Part shown: piece by piece, positions 45,011 through 54,955 of the stretch
Layout of the letters: each line of letters starts with the position of its first letter
Position numbering within the stretch: the stretch's first letter is position 1
Source: Paenibacillus agaridevorans
GTDB taxonomy: Bacteria; Bacillota; Bacilli; Paenibacillales; Paenibacillaceae
Assembly (NCBI RefSeq): GCF_003112455.1
Contig: NZ_BDQX01000011.1
Coordinates: forward strand, 58,561 to 122,560
Length of the DNA: 64,000 nt
Direction: 5' to 3'
The notes under the pieces: generated by a model
What the model saw: only the letters and a program-made list of their open reading frames with translations
The model's database searches: none
What the model was told of the DNA's origin: nothing
Translations under genes and position numbers: made by a program

Positions 45011-46603
45011 ATGATGCAATGGAAAAAGACGGGTGCTGTATTGGCGACTGTAATCATGCTGCTGTCGATATTGGCTGCATGCAGCTCCAATAAGGAGACG
45101 CCTAAGCCATCAAATGAAGGCGTAAAACCGACGGGCGAGCAAACGGATAATAAAGGAAACGAGCCCAATAAACCAAAAGGGAAAATCAGCATTTCGGTGT
45201 TTGACCGCGGATGGGTTGCCGCAGATGAAGGTACCTATGAAAGTAACCGCTGGACGAAGTGGATCAACGAAAATTCCCCTACCGAGGTAGAGATTATTCC
45301 GGTTCCTAGAAACGAGGCGCAAAGCAAACTGAACGCCTTGATCGCTTCGGGCGAAGCTCCCGACCTTATCTGGGAATATGATCGCAACTATATGACGCAA
45401 TTGGCGGCGCAGGGCGCTATACAGCCGATCGGGGAGTATATTGAAAAGTACAGCACCTCCTACAAAGCTTATTTGGAGAAAAATGCGGACTTGCTGCCTT
45501 ATTTGACCGTGGACAACAAGGTGTACGCGATTGCTTCCAAGCGTGGAGTAGATGCTATTGCCAACCATGCGATGTGGGTTCGCCAGGATATTTTGGACCG
45601 CTTGCAGCTAAAGGCTCCTACAACTGTAGAAGAGCTGTTTGAAGTAGCGCGTAAAATAAAGGAAGACGATCCGACAATGACTCCGATTGCATTTAATGGC
45701 AACGGAAACCCGATTATGCGAACGTTGTTCCAAGCGGTTTCGGATCAATGGTATTTAGAGGAAGGCAAGCTGGTTAACGGCAGAACGCTGGATCGCCATC
45801 GCGACTCCCTGGCTTTTCAAAAGCAGCTTTTTGACGAAGGGCTGATTGATAAGGAATACATTACGGACAACAATTTTGAACGTGCCAACCAGCTTTGGGT
45901 AACGGGCAAAGCGGCGATTATGTTCGGCGCATGGGATATGCCTAATCAATTCCGCGATTTGATGGCGAATGTACCGGATGCGAAGATGGTTCCGCTTGAG
46001 CCGTTCGCAACACAATATGGCAAAACAGGTTTGTATCAAGAAACACCGGCCAACATCTATGTTATGTTCAACAGCGAAATGAGCGAAGAAAAAATCAAGG
46101 ATGCGATTGCCTATTTGGATTGGATGATTGAAGATAACTGGTTGCCGCTGAAAAAAGGGAATGAAAATGAGCATTACAAGCTGGTAGATGGCGTGCCGCA
46201 AACGCTTGATAGCGAACAATTCCGCAAAGAGGTTTTATATGCATTCGAGTATGCCGTCGTTCATCAATGGAGTCCGGAAGCTTCGTGGTTCCCGATTTTG
46301 GCGGCGCAGGATGATGTAGCGCAAGCGTATGCCAAGCAGCAGTCTGTATCGATTGAAACTGCGCTTAAAAATAATTTCCGCAGAGATATTGCCTATAACC
46401 CGGATCTCCCTGAGCTGAGCCAATTAATTGCCACGTTCAAGCCGATTGCCGAGCAAATTGAAACGAAGGTCGTAACAGGGGGCAGCGCAATGACGCCGCA
46501 GCAGGGGATAGATGAGATCCGTAAAGAGTGGAAACGTCTTGGCGGAGAAAATATCGAGTCTATGGTTCAAGAGTGGTACGAAGCTAATAAGGGCAATTTG
46601 TAA
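45011..46603 (+). CDS. Substrate-binding lipoprotein (LipoQ/LplA-like)
   Basis: 530 residues. Lipobox ILAACS with Cys24, then a Lys/Asn/Pro-rich spacer and a large solute-binding fold (ISISVFDRGWVAADEGTYES ... EAPDLIWEYDRNY). Its length fits the LplA/LipoQ group that works with LplB/LplC-like permeases, which precede it. ATG 45011 or 45014 with AAGGGGATAG upstream. It is a close paralogue of the lipoprotein at 55254, including the VPRNEAQSKLNALIASGEAP stretch. Binds the glycan fragment outside the membrane. Confidence 0.92.
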   Translation: MMQWKKTGAVLATVIMLLSILAACSSNKETPKPSNEGVKPTGEQTDNKGNEPNKPKGKISISVFDRGWVAADEGTYESNRWTKWINENSPTEVEIIPVPRNEAQSKLNALIASGEAPDLIWEYDRNYMTQLAAQGAIQPIGEYIEKYSTSYKAYLEKNADLLPYLTVDNKVYAIASKRGVDAIANHAMWVRQDILDRLQLKAPTTVEELFEVARKIKEDDPTMTPIAFNGNGNPIMRTLFQAVSDQWYLEEGKLVNGRTLDRHRDSLAFQKQLFDEGLIDKEYITDNNFERANQLWVTGKAAIMFGAWDMPNQFRDLMANVPDAKMVPLEPFATQYGKTGLYQETPANIYVMFNSEMSEEKIKDAIAYLDWMIEDNWLPLKKGNENEHYKLVDGVPQTLDSEQFRKEVLYAFEYAVVHQWSPEASWFPILAAQDDVAQAYAKQQSVSIETALKNNFRRDIAYNPDLPELSQLIATFKPIAEQIETKVVTGGSAMTPQQGIDEIRKEWKRLGGENIESMVQEWYEANKGNL

Positions 46604-46619
46604 GGAGCTGACTATCAAA

Positions 46620-46654
46620 GTTGCTTCACCTGCAGCAGCTGCAGGTGAAGCAAC
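46620..46654. repeat. Perfect 17-bp-arm palindrome between lipoprotein and SLH glycosidase genes
   Basis: GTTGCTTCACCTGCAGC, a single A, then its exact reverse complement. It begins 16 bases after the lipoprotein stop and ends 22 bases before the ribosome site of the next gene. There is no T-run, so it is more likely an mRNA-stabilising or processing hairpin, or an operator, than a terminator. Confidence 0.75.
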
Positions 46655-46689
46655 AGCTGTCCAATGATCTCACTCTAGGAGGTTGGAAG

Positions 46690-49600
46690 ATGAGGAGAAG
46701 GAAACGCTCAACCAAAGCATTAGTCCAATTGCTTATTCTGGCCATGATCTGCACGCTATTTCAGATGAACAACATGTCTGTCTATGCTAATGATACGGGA
46801 GACGTCATTCAAAGTGGAGCAACAGAGCTTCATACGCTCAAGATATCACCATCGGATGATTCATATGTGCGAGGCTCGAATGCTTTTGCTAATAGCAACT
46901 TTGGTAAAGAGAAGTCTTTGGTAGTCAAGAAGGGGAGCCCGGAATTAACTCGCGAGAGCTACATGAAATTTGACTTCACCGATTTTTCCGGAGAAGTAGA
47001 ATCCGTTACGCTGGTCGTGTACGGCGCTGTCGGGGAAGGAAACCAAGCAAGTATTCAGCTTCATAGCGTAACAAACAATGATTGGACAGAAGAGACAATC
47101 ACTTGGAACAACAAGCCTTCCTATATATCCGATGCAATGGCTTCTTTTACATTGGGCAAAGAAGCAAGGGGTTACGAGGCCGATATTACAGATCTGGCAA
47201 TAGATCAGCTGGCAGCAGATAAGAAGGTTAGCATTGCCTTTGTTCAGCCTGAAATGCCGGGAGGGCAAGGAATAGCCGTCGTTTTAAACAGTAAGGAAAG
47301 TGACAGTCAACAACCCTATGTGGAAGTGAAATATAGGGCGCCAGTGGATCATGAAGCACCTGTCTGGCCAAATGGCAGTGAACTAAAAGCGATTCAGACT
47401 GCAGATGATACAGTTGAATTGCAGTGGACACCGGCTATAGACGATCAAATGGTTGTATCCTATCGGATTTATCAGAATGATGAGCTGATCGCCACAGTGC
47501 CAGTAACTCAAAAGCATTACCATGCAGCGGGGTTGGCACAAAAGCAAACTTATTCCTTTAGGGTGGAAGCGGGAGATTCATCTGGCAATTGGTCACAGGA
47601 TGGGCCGGAAGCAGTCGTAACTATGCCAAGCATTGTCAGACTTCCGGTTGTTGAGGACACCCATGTTAACTCAGGCAGTGCAAGTCAGTCGAATTATGGC
47701 ACGAGTGACAAGCTGATCGTCAAAAATATGAAGGCTGACCCTAATGTGACTCGCCAAGCTTTTATGAAATTCGAAATGGAAGCGTTGCCAGAAGAGGTCG
47801 GCACTGCAACTCTCAACTTCTATGGAGCCGTTTCAGATGGCGGCGGCAGTGCGATCGATATGGCTGTGTATGGATTGGAGGATCATTCCTGGAAAGAAGC
47901 GGAAATGACCTGGATCACGAAACCGAATGTTATACATTTCTTGAACAAGATTCCGATGAATACGACTTGGAAATGGCATCAGGTTGATGTTACCTCCTAT
48001 GTAAAGGATCAGATTAGCAAAGGAGAGACAAATGCCGGCTTTGGTATAGTACAGTTAGCAGATGTCGGACTCGTAGCAATCATTAATAGTAAGGAAAATA
48101 CAGAGAATCGGCCTTATCTATCCATCAACAGCTCACGTGCAAATGCGGCAGCGCCAAGCTGGCCAACGGGCAGCACCTTGCAGCTGCAGAGCATGGAAGA
48201 GGAAGGAGTGGCGTTCCAATGGGGGGCAGCGGTAGATCCGACAGGTGTTACGCAATATCGGATCTATCAAAATGGAACATTAATGGATACCATAAGCAGC
48301 CAAGAGGAGAGCTACTTTGTTGAAGGTCTTATTATTGGCGAACGTTATACCTATAAAGTAGAAGCAGGCAATGCGGCAGGAGAGTGGAGTCAGGATGGTC
48401 CGATTCTAACCGTTACTCCGCCAGACACGAAGTTCAAACAGACTGTGCTTGGCAATGTGTTTTTGAATAATGAGCCTATACAGTTCATCGTTGAGACAGT
48501 CAGGCCGAATGTGAGCTGGAAAGCCTTTAATCTGAATGGCACGAAGGTTGCTGAGGGCACGGCAAAGGCCTTTAATGGGCAGGCAACGTTTACAGTTCCC
48601 GATCGTGGACTGGGATATTTCACACTCGAAGCACAGGCTGAAAAAGGCGGCAGCTTGCCGATTATGTTGGAAACAACTTATTCCGTGCTTGCACCTTTCA
48701 CAGCACCGGCGAATGGCGATTCACCGTTCGGGATTAATACGCATTTGCATCGCATCGGATACGGCTGGAATGCGGATCTTGTGAAGCTTGTGAAATATGC
48801 AGGCGCCAGCTTTGTTCGTGATGGTATAGAGTGGCAATATATTGAAAAAGAAAAAGGAGTATATACCTACTTTCCTGATCTCGAAAATTATATGGCTAGA
48901 TTGAAGCTGGAAGGCATTCCGCTGCTGTTTGTTGCCGCTTATAATAACCAATTTTACGATAATAACGGAACCCCTTATACAGATGAAGGGCGACTAGGCA
49001 TGGCGAATTACGCAAAGGCATATGTGGAGAAGTATAAAGACCAGATTTTCGCCATGAATGTGTACAACGAGTTTAACGGCGGATTTGGCAAACGCGGCAA
49101 TAGCCCTGCGAATTCACAACCAGAATATTACTTTGAATTATTGAAGAAAACCTACGAGGTCGTACATGCGGAGCATCCAGACTTGCCGATTGTCGGTATT
49201 GTATCTGCCGGCATCAGTCTGGACTGGATCGAAAAAGTGCTCGAGCTGGGAGGTATGGATTATCTTGATGCTATAGCAGTACAAGAATATGTATACCCCA
49301 ACGCTCCTGAGGAATTAGCAGAGAAGCTGGAAGATCTGAAAACATTGATTAGAAAGTATAATGACGGAAATTTGGTTCCGATTTGGCTGACGGAGTTTGG
49401 ATGGCCAACCTTTGTTGGATCTCGCGGAGTCAATGAGAAGCTGCAAGCAAATTACCTGCTGCGAGGGCATGTCATCGCATTAAGCAGCGGTGTGGAAAAA
49501 ATGATGTGGTACGATCTGATGGACGATGGCATGATAGCGGATTTGAACGAAGATAATTTTGGAATGATCCGAAATGAAAAAAGCTTGTTGGGGGCCTATA

Positions 49601-52419
49601 CAGCCAAGCCGGCTTATCTGAGCTATGCGGTAATGACGCGAGAGCTGACCGGCGCACAATTTGAGGAAGTAGAGGCAGTCGAAGCGCCGATTCACAGCTA
49701 TCGCTTTGTCCAGGATCAGCAGCCTGTTCGAGTGGTCTGGGCAACGGAGGATGCCGTTATCCAGATTGCAGCGGATGCTCCAATCGAGATTACAGATATG
49801 ATGGGCAATACCGAGCTGTATTCTCCGCACAACGGAAAGATAATGCTTTCCCTTACCGGAGAGCCGTATTATGTGAAAGGCCACATCGGTCAAATTGCTG
49901 TTGAGCCTACTATTACAATTAGCGGCGTAGCTACCGTTGTAGGGGATGAAGGACAATTCGCAATTTCAATGACCAATACGGGCAAATCGAAGCTCTCCCT
50001 TACTATGGATGTTGAAGGGAAGGAGTACCCTATTTCGATAGAGCCTGGCCAAACGATTAACAAAGAAATTACAGTAATGGACACGCGTGACGGCTATCGA
50101 TATATTCCGGTTTATTTAATGGCAGGAGGCCAAAAGGTCGGTAAGCTTGGTTATGAGCTAAAGGTTGAGAAAGCCAAGGAAGTAAAAGTACGTCCGATCA
50201 TGGAGCAAGCGGAAGGCGCGGAAGGACAGTATAAACAAGCGCTTCATATTGATGTTGCCAACTTCAGCAAGCTTCGCGCACTTGATGTGCAGGAAGTGGA
50301 GTGGAGTATTGGGAACCAATCTGGTAAGCAGGCTTTGAACACCAGTATCGAACCTCAGGCGTCAAAGCAAATTAACATTCCTCTTCCTTCTTTCGGATTC
50401 GGGGATAATTACAAGGCTTCCGTACTTGTGAAGTTTAGTAATAGTGATGCGTATCGATACGAAGGCAATTTCGGTTTTAACCCTGTTACGGAGCGAACGG
50501 TGCAGGTGAATGGAGAAATTGAGCCGGAGCTTGAAGCAACAGCTCCAACCATCGACTTGGAAAAAGGAACGCAAGTACTATTATCCGGCTTTAGCGGCAA
50601 GATCGATGTTCGCGGCAAGATGTGGATGAACTATGACCGTGATCATCTCTATCTGACAGCACAAATTAAGGATGGGATTCACTCTGCAAAGGCAACCGGC
50701 AACCAGATTTGGAATAATGACAGCTTGCAATTTGCGATTTCATCAGGTGTACCCGGCGAGAGCAGCAGCTGGTATGAAATTGGATTGTCCGATACGCCCG
50801 AAGGACCGCAAATGTATCGATTCGCTGCTCCGCCAGGTATTGATAAAGGGGCAATCAAGTCTGGCAAGCTAGTCGTAAAGCGTGACGAGGAGAAAAAAAT
50901 TACCGTGTATCAAATGTCGCTGCCATGGTCTGAACTGGCGCCGGTGCTTCCGCTCCGAAATGAAGTCATGAGCTTCTCCTTGCTTGTTAATGACAATAAC
51001 GGCGAGGGCAGGCGAGGCTGGATGGAATGGGGATCGGGGATCGGTCTTACGAAGAGAGCTAGCCTGTTCCGCACCATGCAGTGGATGCATACGAAGCCTG
51101 CTCCGGTTGCAGTTGACGCTTCATACAGTGTGAAAGCGGGGGAGGAACTGCGCGGCATGCTTAAGAATGAGGCTGCTTCAGGAAGTGCAGTAACCTATGA
51201 AATTGTAACTGCGAGTAAGCAAGGAACGATTGAGCTGATTGATCCTGCAACTGGCGAATTTCTCTATGTTGCCAAAGTGTCAGCATCGGGAGAGGATCAA
51301 TTTCGATTCCGTGTTTATGACGGTTATGGCTATTCCAATACGGCAACGGTCAAGCTGGCTATCCATAGCGAGCCGAAGCCGCCGACCGATCCGCCTGCAT
51401 ATCCGGGAGGCGTGGCGCCTAACGAATCCTTTAACGGGGAACTGTATGTACCTGCAGGCATGGGCGGTGAAGTAAGCAAGGGTCAGCAAATTAAGCTGAG
51501 CATCCCGAAAGGTGCGACCAATGTCAGCGCTCGCTTCAAGATCGAGGAGTGGAAGGAAGAACTGCCAGTTCAGAAAGGGGTTCGTCTTCTAAGCCCTGTT
51601 TACTTGCTAAGTCAGGATGGGAATGCCGAGCTAAGCAAACCGGCTGTCCTTCGCATCGCCTATGAAGGTCAACTGAAAACAGGCGAGGAGGCCGTCCTTG
51701 CTCGATACGATGAGCAGCAAAAAGCATGGGTGAAGGTAGGCGGCAAATCTGGCGAGCTGAGTGTTACTGCAGACATCAATGAGCTAGGTACTTTTGCTGT
51801 GGCAGTCTTCGCGAAGGAGGAGCCGAAGCCGCAGAAAGAGCTGGCAGACATCGCCGGACATTGGGGACAAAAGTGGATTGAGCGTGCAGTAGAGGCAGGA
51901 CTTATTACCGGCTTCCCGGATCATACGTATCGTCCGGACCAGGCGGTTACCCGCCAGGAATTGGTTACGATTCTGACAAGAGGCATGAAGTTGCTGGAAG
52001 GTCATTCAGAAGCAGCGGATGAGGCTGCCGAAAGAGCGGTAGTCTTCACGGACGACGCGAAGATTGGCAAGTATGCGCTGGAGGCGGTACAGCGAGCCGT
52101 AGCGGACGGGTGGATTACGGGCTACAAAGATGGCAGCTTCCGACCGCAGGGAGGAATGACAAGGATCGAGCTCGCAGCGGTTCTGGCGCGCATTAGCGCT
52201 TCAGTCGGTAAGGCAGCAGGTCAAGGTGCCGGCGTAGAAATGCAACTGAACGGCTTAAAGGATGCAAAGCAAATCCCATTATGGGCACAAGGATATGTCG
52301 CGCAAGTGCTGGCAAGCGGCCTGATGGAAGGAACAGGAGACGGCCAGTTCAAGCCGCTGGAAACGGTCACCCGAGCGGAAGCTGCTGCGATCGCGGTGCG
52401 AATGGTGCAGCAGATGTAA
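46690..52419 (+). CDS. Giant secreted SLH glycosidase: DNRLRE-Fn3 x2, clan-A barrel, CBM9-like, SLH x3
   Basis: 1909 residues. Signal peptide (~1-34); DNRLRE (~47-215), Fn3 (~221-313), DNRLRE (~317-482), Fn3 (~486-577), an Ig-like module (~579-670), then a clan-A barrel (~676-987) that begins GDSPFGINTHLHRIGYG. It carries NVYNEFNGG with Glu794 (acid/base) and WLTEFGWPT with Glu902 (nucleophile), a GH39/GH5-like layout. Beta domains (~1075-1270), a CBM9-like domain (~1273-1460; QIWNNDSLQFAIS), a cadherin-like module and a ZU5-like module follow. Three SLH repeats (~1717-1909) end it. ATG 46690 has AGGAGG seven bases upstream; the frame runs back into the palindrome without a better start. It is probably the cell-surface enzyme feeding the transporter encoded upstream. 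Substrate unknown. Confidence 0.85.
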   Translation: MRRRKRSTKALVQLLILAMICTLFQMNNMSVYANDTGDVIQSGATELHTLKISPSDDSYVRGSNAFANSNFGKEKSLVVKKGSPELTRESYMKFDFTDFSGEVESVTLVVYGAVGEGNQASIQLHSVTNNDWTEETITWNNKPSYISDAMASFTLGKEARGYEADITDLAIDQLAADKKVSIAFVQPEMPGGQGIAVVLNSKESDSQQPYVEVKYRAPVDHEAPVWPNGSELKAIQTADDTVELQWTPAIDDQMVVSYRIYQNDELIATVPVTQKHYHAAGLAQKQTYSFRVEAGDSSGNWSQDGPEAVVTMPSIVRLPVVEDTHVNSGSASQSNYGTSDKLIVKNMKADPNVTRQAFMKFEMEALPEEVGTATLNFYGAVSDGGGSAIDMAVYGLEDHSWKEAEMTWITKPNVIHFLNKIPMNTTWKWHQVDVTSYVKDQISKGETNAGFGIVQLADVGLVAIINSKENTENRPYLSINSSRANAAAPSWPTGSTLQLQSMEEEGVAFQWGAAVDPTGVTQYRIYQNGTLMDTISSQEESYFVEGLIIGERYTYKVEAGNAAGEWSQDGPILTVTPPDTKFKQTVLGNVFLNNEPIQFIVETVRPNVSWKAFNLNGTKVAEGTAKAFNGQATFTVPDRGLGYFTLEAQAEKGGSLPIMLETTYSVLAPFTAPANGDSPFGINTHLHRIGYGWNADLVKLVKYAGASFVRDGIEWQYIEKEKGVYTYFPDLENYMARLKLEGIPLLFVAAYNNQFYDNNGTPYTDEGRLGMANYAKAYVEKYKDQIFAMNVYNEFNGGFGKRGNSPANSQPEYYFELLKKTYEVVHAEHPDLPIVGIVSAGISLDWIEKVLELGGMDYLDAIAVQEYVYPNAPEELAEKLEDLKTLIRKYNDGNLVPIWLTEFGWPTFVGSRGVNEKLQANYLLRGHVIALSSGVEKMMWYDLMDDGMIADLNEDNFGMIRNEKSLLGAYTAKPAYLSYAVMTRELTGAQFEEVEAVEAPIHSYRFVQDQQPVRVVWATEDAVIQIAADAPIEITDMMGNTELYSPHNGKIMLSLTGEPYYVKGHIGQIAVEPTITISGVATVVGDEGQFAISMTNTGKSKLSLTMDVEGKEYPISIEPGQTINKEITVMDTRDGYRYIPVYLMAGGQKVGKLGYELKVEKAKEVKVRPIMEQAEGAEGQYKQALHIDVANFSKLRALDVQEVEWSIGNQSGKQALNTSIEPQASKQINIPLPSFGFGDNYKASVLVKFSNSDAYRYEGNFGFNPVTERTVQVNGEIEPELEATAPTIDLEKGTQVLLSGFSGKIDVRGKMWMNYDRDHLYLTAQIKDGIHSAKATGNQIWNNDSLQFAISSGVPGESSSWYEIGLSDTPEGPQMYRFAAPPGIDKGAIKSGKLVVKRDEEKKITVYQMSLPWSELAPVLPLRNEVMSFSLLVNDNNGEGRRGWMEWGSGIGLTKRASLFRTMQWMHTKPAPVAVDASYSVKAGEELRGMLKNEAASGSAVTYEIVTASKQGTIELIDPATGEFLYVAKVSASGEDQFRFRVYDGYGYSNTATVKLAIHSEPKPPTDPPAYPGGVAPNESFNGELYVPAGMGGEVSKGQQIKLSIPKGATNVSARFKIEEWKEELPVQKGVRLLSPVYLLSQDGNAELSKPAVLRIAYEGQLKTGEEAVLARYDEQQKAWVKVGGKSGELSVTADINELGTFAVAVFAKEEPKPQKELADIAGHWGQKWIERAVEAGLITGFPDHTYRPDQAVTRQELVTILTRGMKLLEGHSEAADEAAERAVVFTDDAKIGKYALEAVQRAVADGWITGYKDGSFRPQGGMTRIELAAVLARISASVGKAAGQGAGVEMQLNGLKDAKQIPLWAQGYVAQVLASGLMEGTGDGQFKPLETVTRAEAAAIAVRMVQQM

Positions 52420-52512
52420 ATATGGACTGCTCCATTTGTATAGTTATGGATATTTCTATTCACTCCAATAACTGATAAGCTTACTCCATACTTCAATTCG
52501 AGGAGTGAACAA

Positions 52513-53049
52513 ATGGACGGGGTACGTTACAAAATAAGAGAAGTGTTGGACAAGGATAAAATCGAGGCATTTCTTCGACAAGTCCGAATTGGACACTTAG
52601 GCATGGCCGACGGTCATTTGCCGTATGTTGTTCCGCTTAACTTTGTTTGGACAAACGGGAAGCTATATTTTCATGGAGCCGCAGGCGGGCGACGAAATCA
52701 GGTTATGGAAGCAAATCCGGAGGTTTGTTTTACGGTTAGTGAAGAATACGGGACAATTACAGATCCCGTACCAGCCAAGACGGACACCGCATATATGAGC
52801 GTGATGATTTTTGGCAAGGCACATCCCGTCGTCGATCTGGATGAAGCAACACTTATGCTGCAAGCAATGATTGATAAGTATGTTCCCGGGTACTACAATC
52901 GACCGCTTCCCCAGCAGCATGTGGACAAATATCGATCCACAGTATTTGGGGGTCCGGTTCGGGTATACCGAATTGATCCTCATCAAATCACGGCGAAAGA
53001 AAATCAACTTGAAGAGGGAAAAATGTTCAAGCCAGGAAAAACGGTATAG
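52513..53049 (+). CDS. Pyridoxamine 5'-phosphate oxidase-like flavin-binding protein
   Basis: 178 residues with the split-barrel FMN-binding pattern: ALRQVRIGHLGM-type start (FLRQVRIGHLGMADGHLPYV), LNFVWTNGKLYFHGA, NPEVCFTVSEEYGT, MSVMIFGKAHPV, TVFGGPVRVYRIDP. Proteins of this group (5-nitroimidazole-resistance/NimA-like) bind FMN and reduce or sequester small molecules; individual functions vary. ATG 52513 with GAGGAG upstream. It stands alone, 93 bases after the SLH glycosidase gene, and ends before a strong terminator. Confidence 0.85.
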   Translation: MDGVRYKIREVLDKDKIEAFLRQVRIGHLGMADGHLPYVVPLNFVWTNGKLYFHGAAGGRRNQVMEANPEVCFTVSEEYGTITDPVPAKTDTAYMSVMIFGKAHPVVDLDEATLMLQAMIDKYVPGYYNRPLPQQHVDKYRSTVFGGPVRVYRIDPHQITAKENQLEEGKMFKPGKTV

Positions 53050-53115
53050 GCGGTTTTTTTATCAAGGACAACGTGAGTTGCCGTTGTCCTTGTGGTCCAT
53101 AATATCCCATTAGTT

Positions 53116-53165
53116 GAAATGGCGGTTACAGAGTGAACAACCCTGTCACCGCCATTTCGATTTTT
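53116..53165 (+). terminator. Terminator after PNPOx-like gene, with a second hairpin before it
   Basis: GAAATGGCGGTTACAG pairs with CTGTCACCGCCATTTC (one mismatch), then GATTTTT. A separate perfect hairpin, CAAGGACAACG with CGTTGTCCTTG (53063-53092), precedes it and has no T-run. Confidence 0.8.
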
Positions 53166-53182
53166 CCCAAGGGGGAATGCAT

Positions 53183-54955
53183 TTATTGTTGCCCGCGAAG
53201 CGTCTCTACACGATCGGGTTTGAGTGGCAGCATCAGCGACAGCCTGCGACCGGCAGGCGACCAGTCGGCCCTTAGGTCTGTTTCATCAGCGGAGGCTTCC
53301 ATCCCGGCCAAGTCATGCGCGGTTGCCGCTTCCGCAGCCTCGGCGGACACGGCAAAGCAGATGCCCGCGCGCCGCATGCCCGTGAAGTCGATGAGCCGTC
53401 TGGAGCCGCTGTACAACAACAGATCCAGAGCAAGCTTGTCTTCCTCACGCGTCACCGTCCACTTGGGCTCCACCTCGGGAACATCGCCGTCAAACACCAA
53501 CGAGAGCAAAGACAGAGATACGCGAGTGCCGCCGATCGTCAATACGACGTGTTCCTGCGCGGCATTAAGCTCCATGCCTTCCAGGGCGCCGCCGAATTCC
53601 AGGCGTAGTCGCAAATCTTCGGCTTGAATCGAGCCATTGATCCGGTCCAGCCCGATATGCGTATCGCCTCCGTTAACCGAGAATTGCATGCCGCATAACA
53701 CATGGCCTTTGTCCTGAACCGCCGTCAGCACCGGCGCGGAGAAGTCGTATCCATCGTGCAGCATGCGCAGCGACGCATATGCGGGCTTGCCGCCGTTGTC
53801 CATGTAGATCAGCAGGTTCCGGCGCTGATTCCACATGACTTCCTTGCTGGCGGAGCCGACCGAATAGGAGGGCGTCATCCAGGTCGTGCCGGTCTTTTCG
53901 TATCCATCTTCTCCGCGATAATAGATTTCCCGCAGCTCCCTGTCGGCAGGTTCTTGGAACAGGCTGCGCAGGTCGTCGGGACAGCTGGCGCCGGAGCGAT
54001 GCCATTCCAACAAATGAACCGGATAGTCTGCGGCTAGTTCCGTCCATTCCTTGCCAAGACAACGCCGGAGGAAGGCGTGAGTTGCATCGGTGAGCAGCGT
54101 GTGGTAACAACGGCTGTGCGGGCCCGACCACTGCCCTGTAGCCGGGTGATAATGCTCTCCCGCCATCGTCCATGCCAGTCGGAGCATTTCGTCGGCGATA
54201 GCAATAGCGCGCGGGGATCGGCAATAGGATCGAATTTTGGACAGCTCGATAATGGCGACTACGGTATAAGTCGGACTATTGTACTCCTGGAACGTGTTTA
54301 ATCTTCTCGTATAGGCATGGAAAGCTTCGAATTTCCCCAAACCATATTCCAGATAGCCTCTATGCCCGAATTGCTCTCCGGCGGCAATCGCGACGAAGGA
54401 GCCCATAATGGCAATATTCGTATAATGCGGCCCCATATTACGGCGAATAATGGATTCGCAGGCGTGAAAGACAGCCTCCTGCAGCCGCCCCGCCAACATC
54501 TCCGGCAGCCGCTCGCCATGACGAATCGCGATCATCACCAGCACCTTGCCGATAAAGTCGGCCCAGTTCCAATCCGGCGGTGCCATCTTGTCCAGCGGTT
54601 CTTCATAATAGTACGACCAGATGCCGTACGTATCGCGCGACGGGTCGCAGTCCTGCAGGGAGATGATTTGTTCAATAATCTTGAAGGCCTTCGCCTCATA
54701 TTCCGGCAGCCCGGTATCGAGCAGGGCTAGCGCGTATTCCACGGAAGCACGTGTTGAATGGACGTATTCCACGCCGGTCAGCATGGTGTGATACCCGTTG
54801 GTGTGATATTTGACGCGTAACAGATTTAGCTCCGGATTAAACTCGCTCTCCAGCATGGAGACGCTTCTCTTTAACAGCTCCAATTCCTCTTTGGCCGATG
54901 GGTAACCCTCTGTTGTTTCGCTTAAGCTCATTGGCGTTTCGCATCCCTTCTGCAT
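53183..54955 (-). CDS. Polysaccharide-lyase-like (alpha/alpha)-toroid protein, family not recognised
   Basis: 590 residues, no signal peptide, so cytosolic. The N-terminal ~370 residues are helical in a toroid-like manner, with conserved-looking aromatic/His motifs NMGPHYTNIAIMGSF, TFQEYNSPTYTVVAIIELSK and WSGPHSRCYHTLL. The C-terminal ~200 residues are beta-rich (SVNGGDTHIGLDRINGSIQ ... VVLTIGGTRVSLSLL), like the beta-sandwich that completes many polysaccharide lyases and (alpha/alpha)-barrel hydrolases. I cannot name the family. ATG 54955 with GAGGAAAC upstream is chosen; the frame extends to 55111 but that stretch looks non-coding. It is divergent from the second lipoprotein gene, which suggests intracellular breakdown of the oligosaccharide that module imports. 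Confidence 0.65.
   Translation of the reverse strand: MQKGCETPMSLSETTEGYPSAKEELELLKRSVSMLESEFNPELNLLRVKYHTNGYHTMLTGVEYVHSTRASVEYALALLDTGLPEYEAKAFKIIEQIISLQDCDPSRDTYGIWSYYYEEPLDKMAPPDWNWADFIGKVLVMIAIRHGERLPEMLAGRLQEAVFHACESIIRRNMGPHYTNIAIMGSFVAIAAGEQFGHRGYLEYGLGKFEAFHAYTRRLNTFQEYNSPTYTVVAIIELSKIRSYCRSPRAIAIADEMLRLAWTMAGEHYHPATGQWSGPHSRCYHTLLTDATHAFLRRCLGKEWTELAADYPVHLLEWHRSGASCPDDLRSLFQEPADRELREIYYRGEDGYEKTGTTWMTPSYSVGSASKEVMWNQRRNLLIYMDNGGKPAYASLRMLHDGYDFSAPVLTAVQDKGHVLCGMQFSVNGGDTHIGLDRINGSIQAEDLRLRLEFGGALEGMELNAAQEHVVLTIGGTRVSLSLLSLVFDGDVPEVEPKWTVTREEDKLALDLLLYSGSRRLIDFTGMRRAGICFAVSAEAAEAATAHDLAGMEASADETDLRADWSPAGRRLSLMLPLKPDRVETLRGQQ

Noticed and set aside
46621..46689. N-terminal extension of the SLH glycosidase through the palindrome
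   Set aside because: The extension has no ribosome site, while AGGAGG at 46677-46682 fits ATG 46690 and gives a normal signal peptide.
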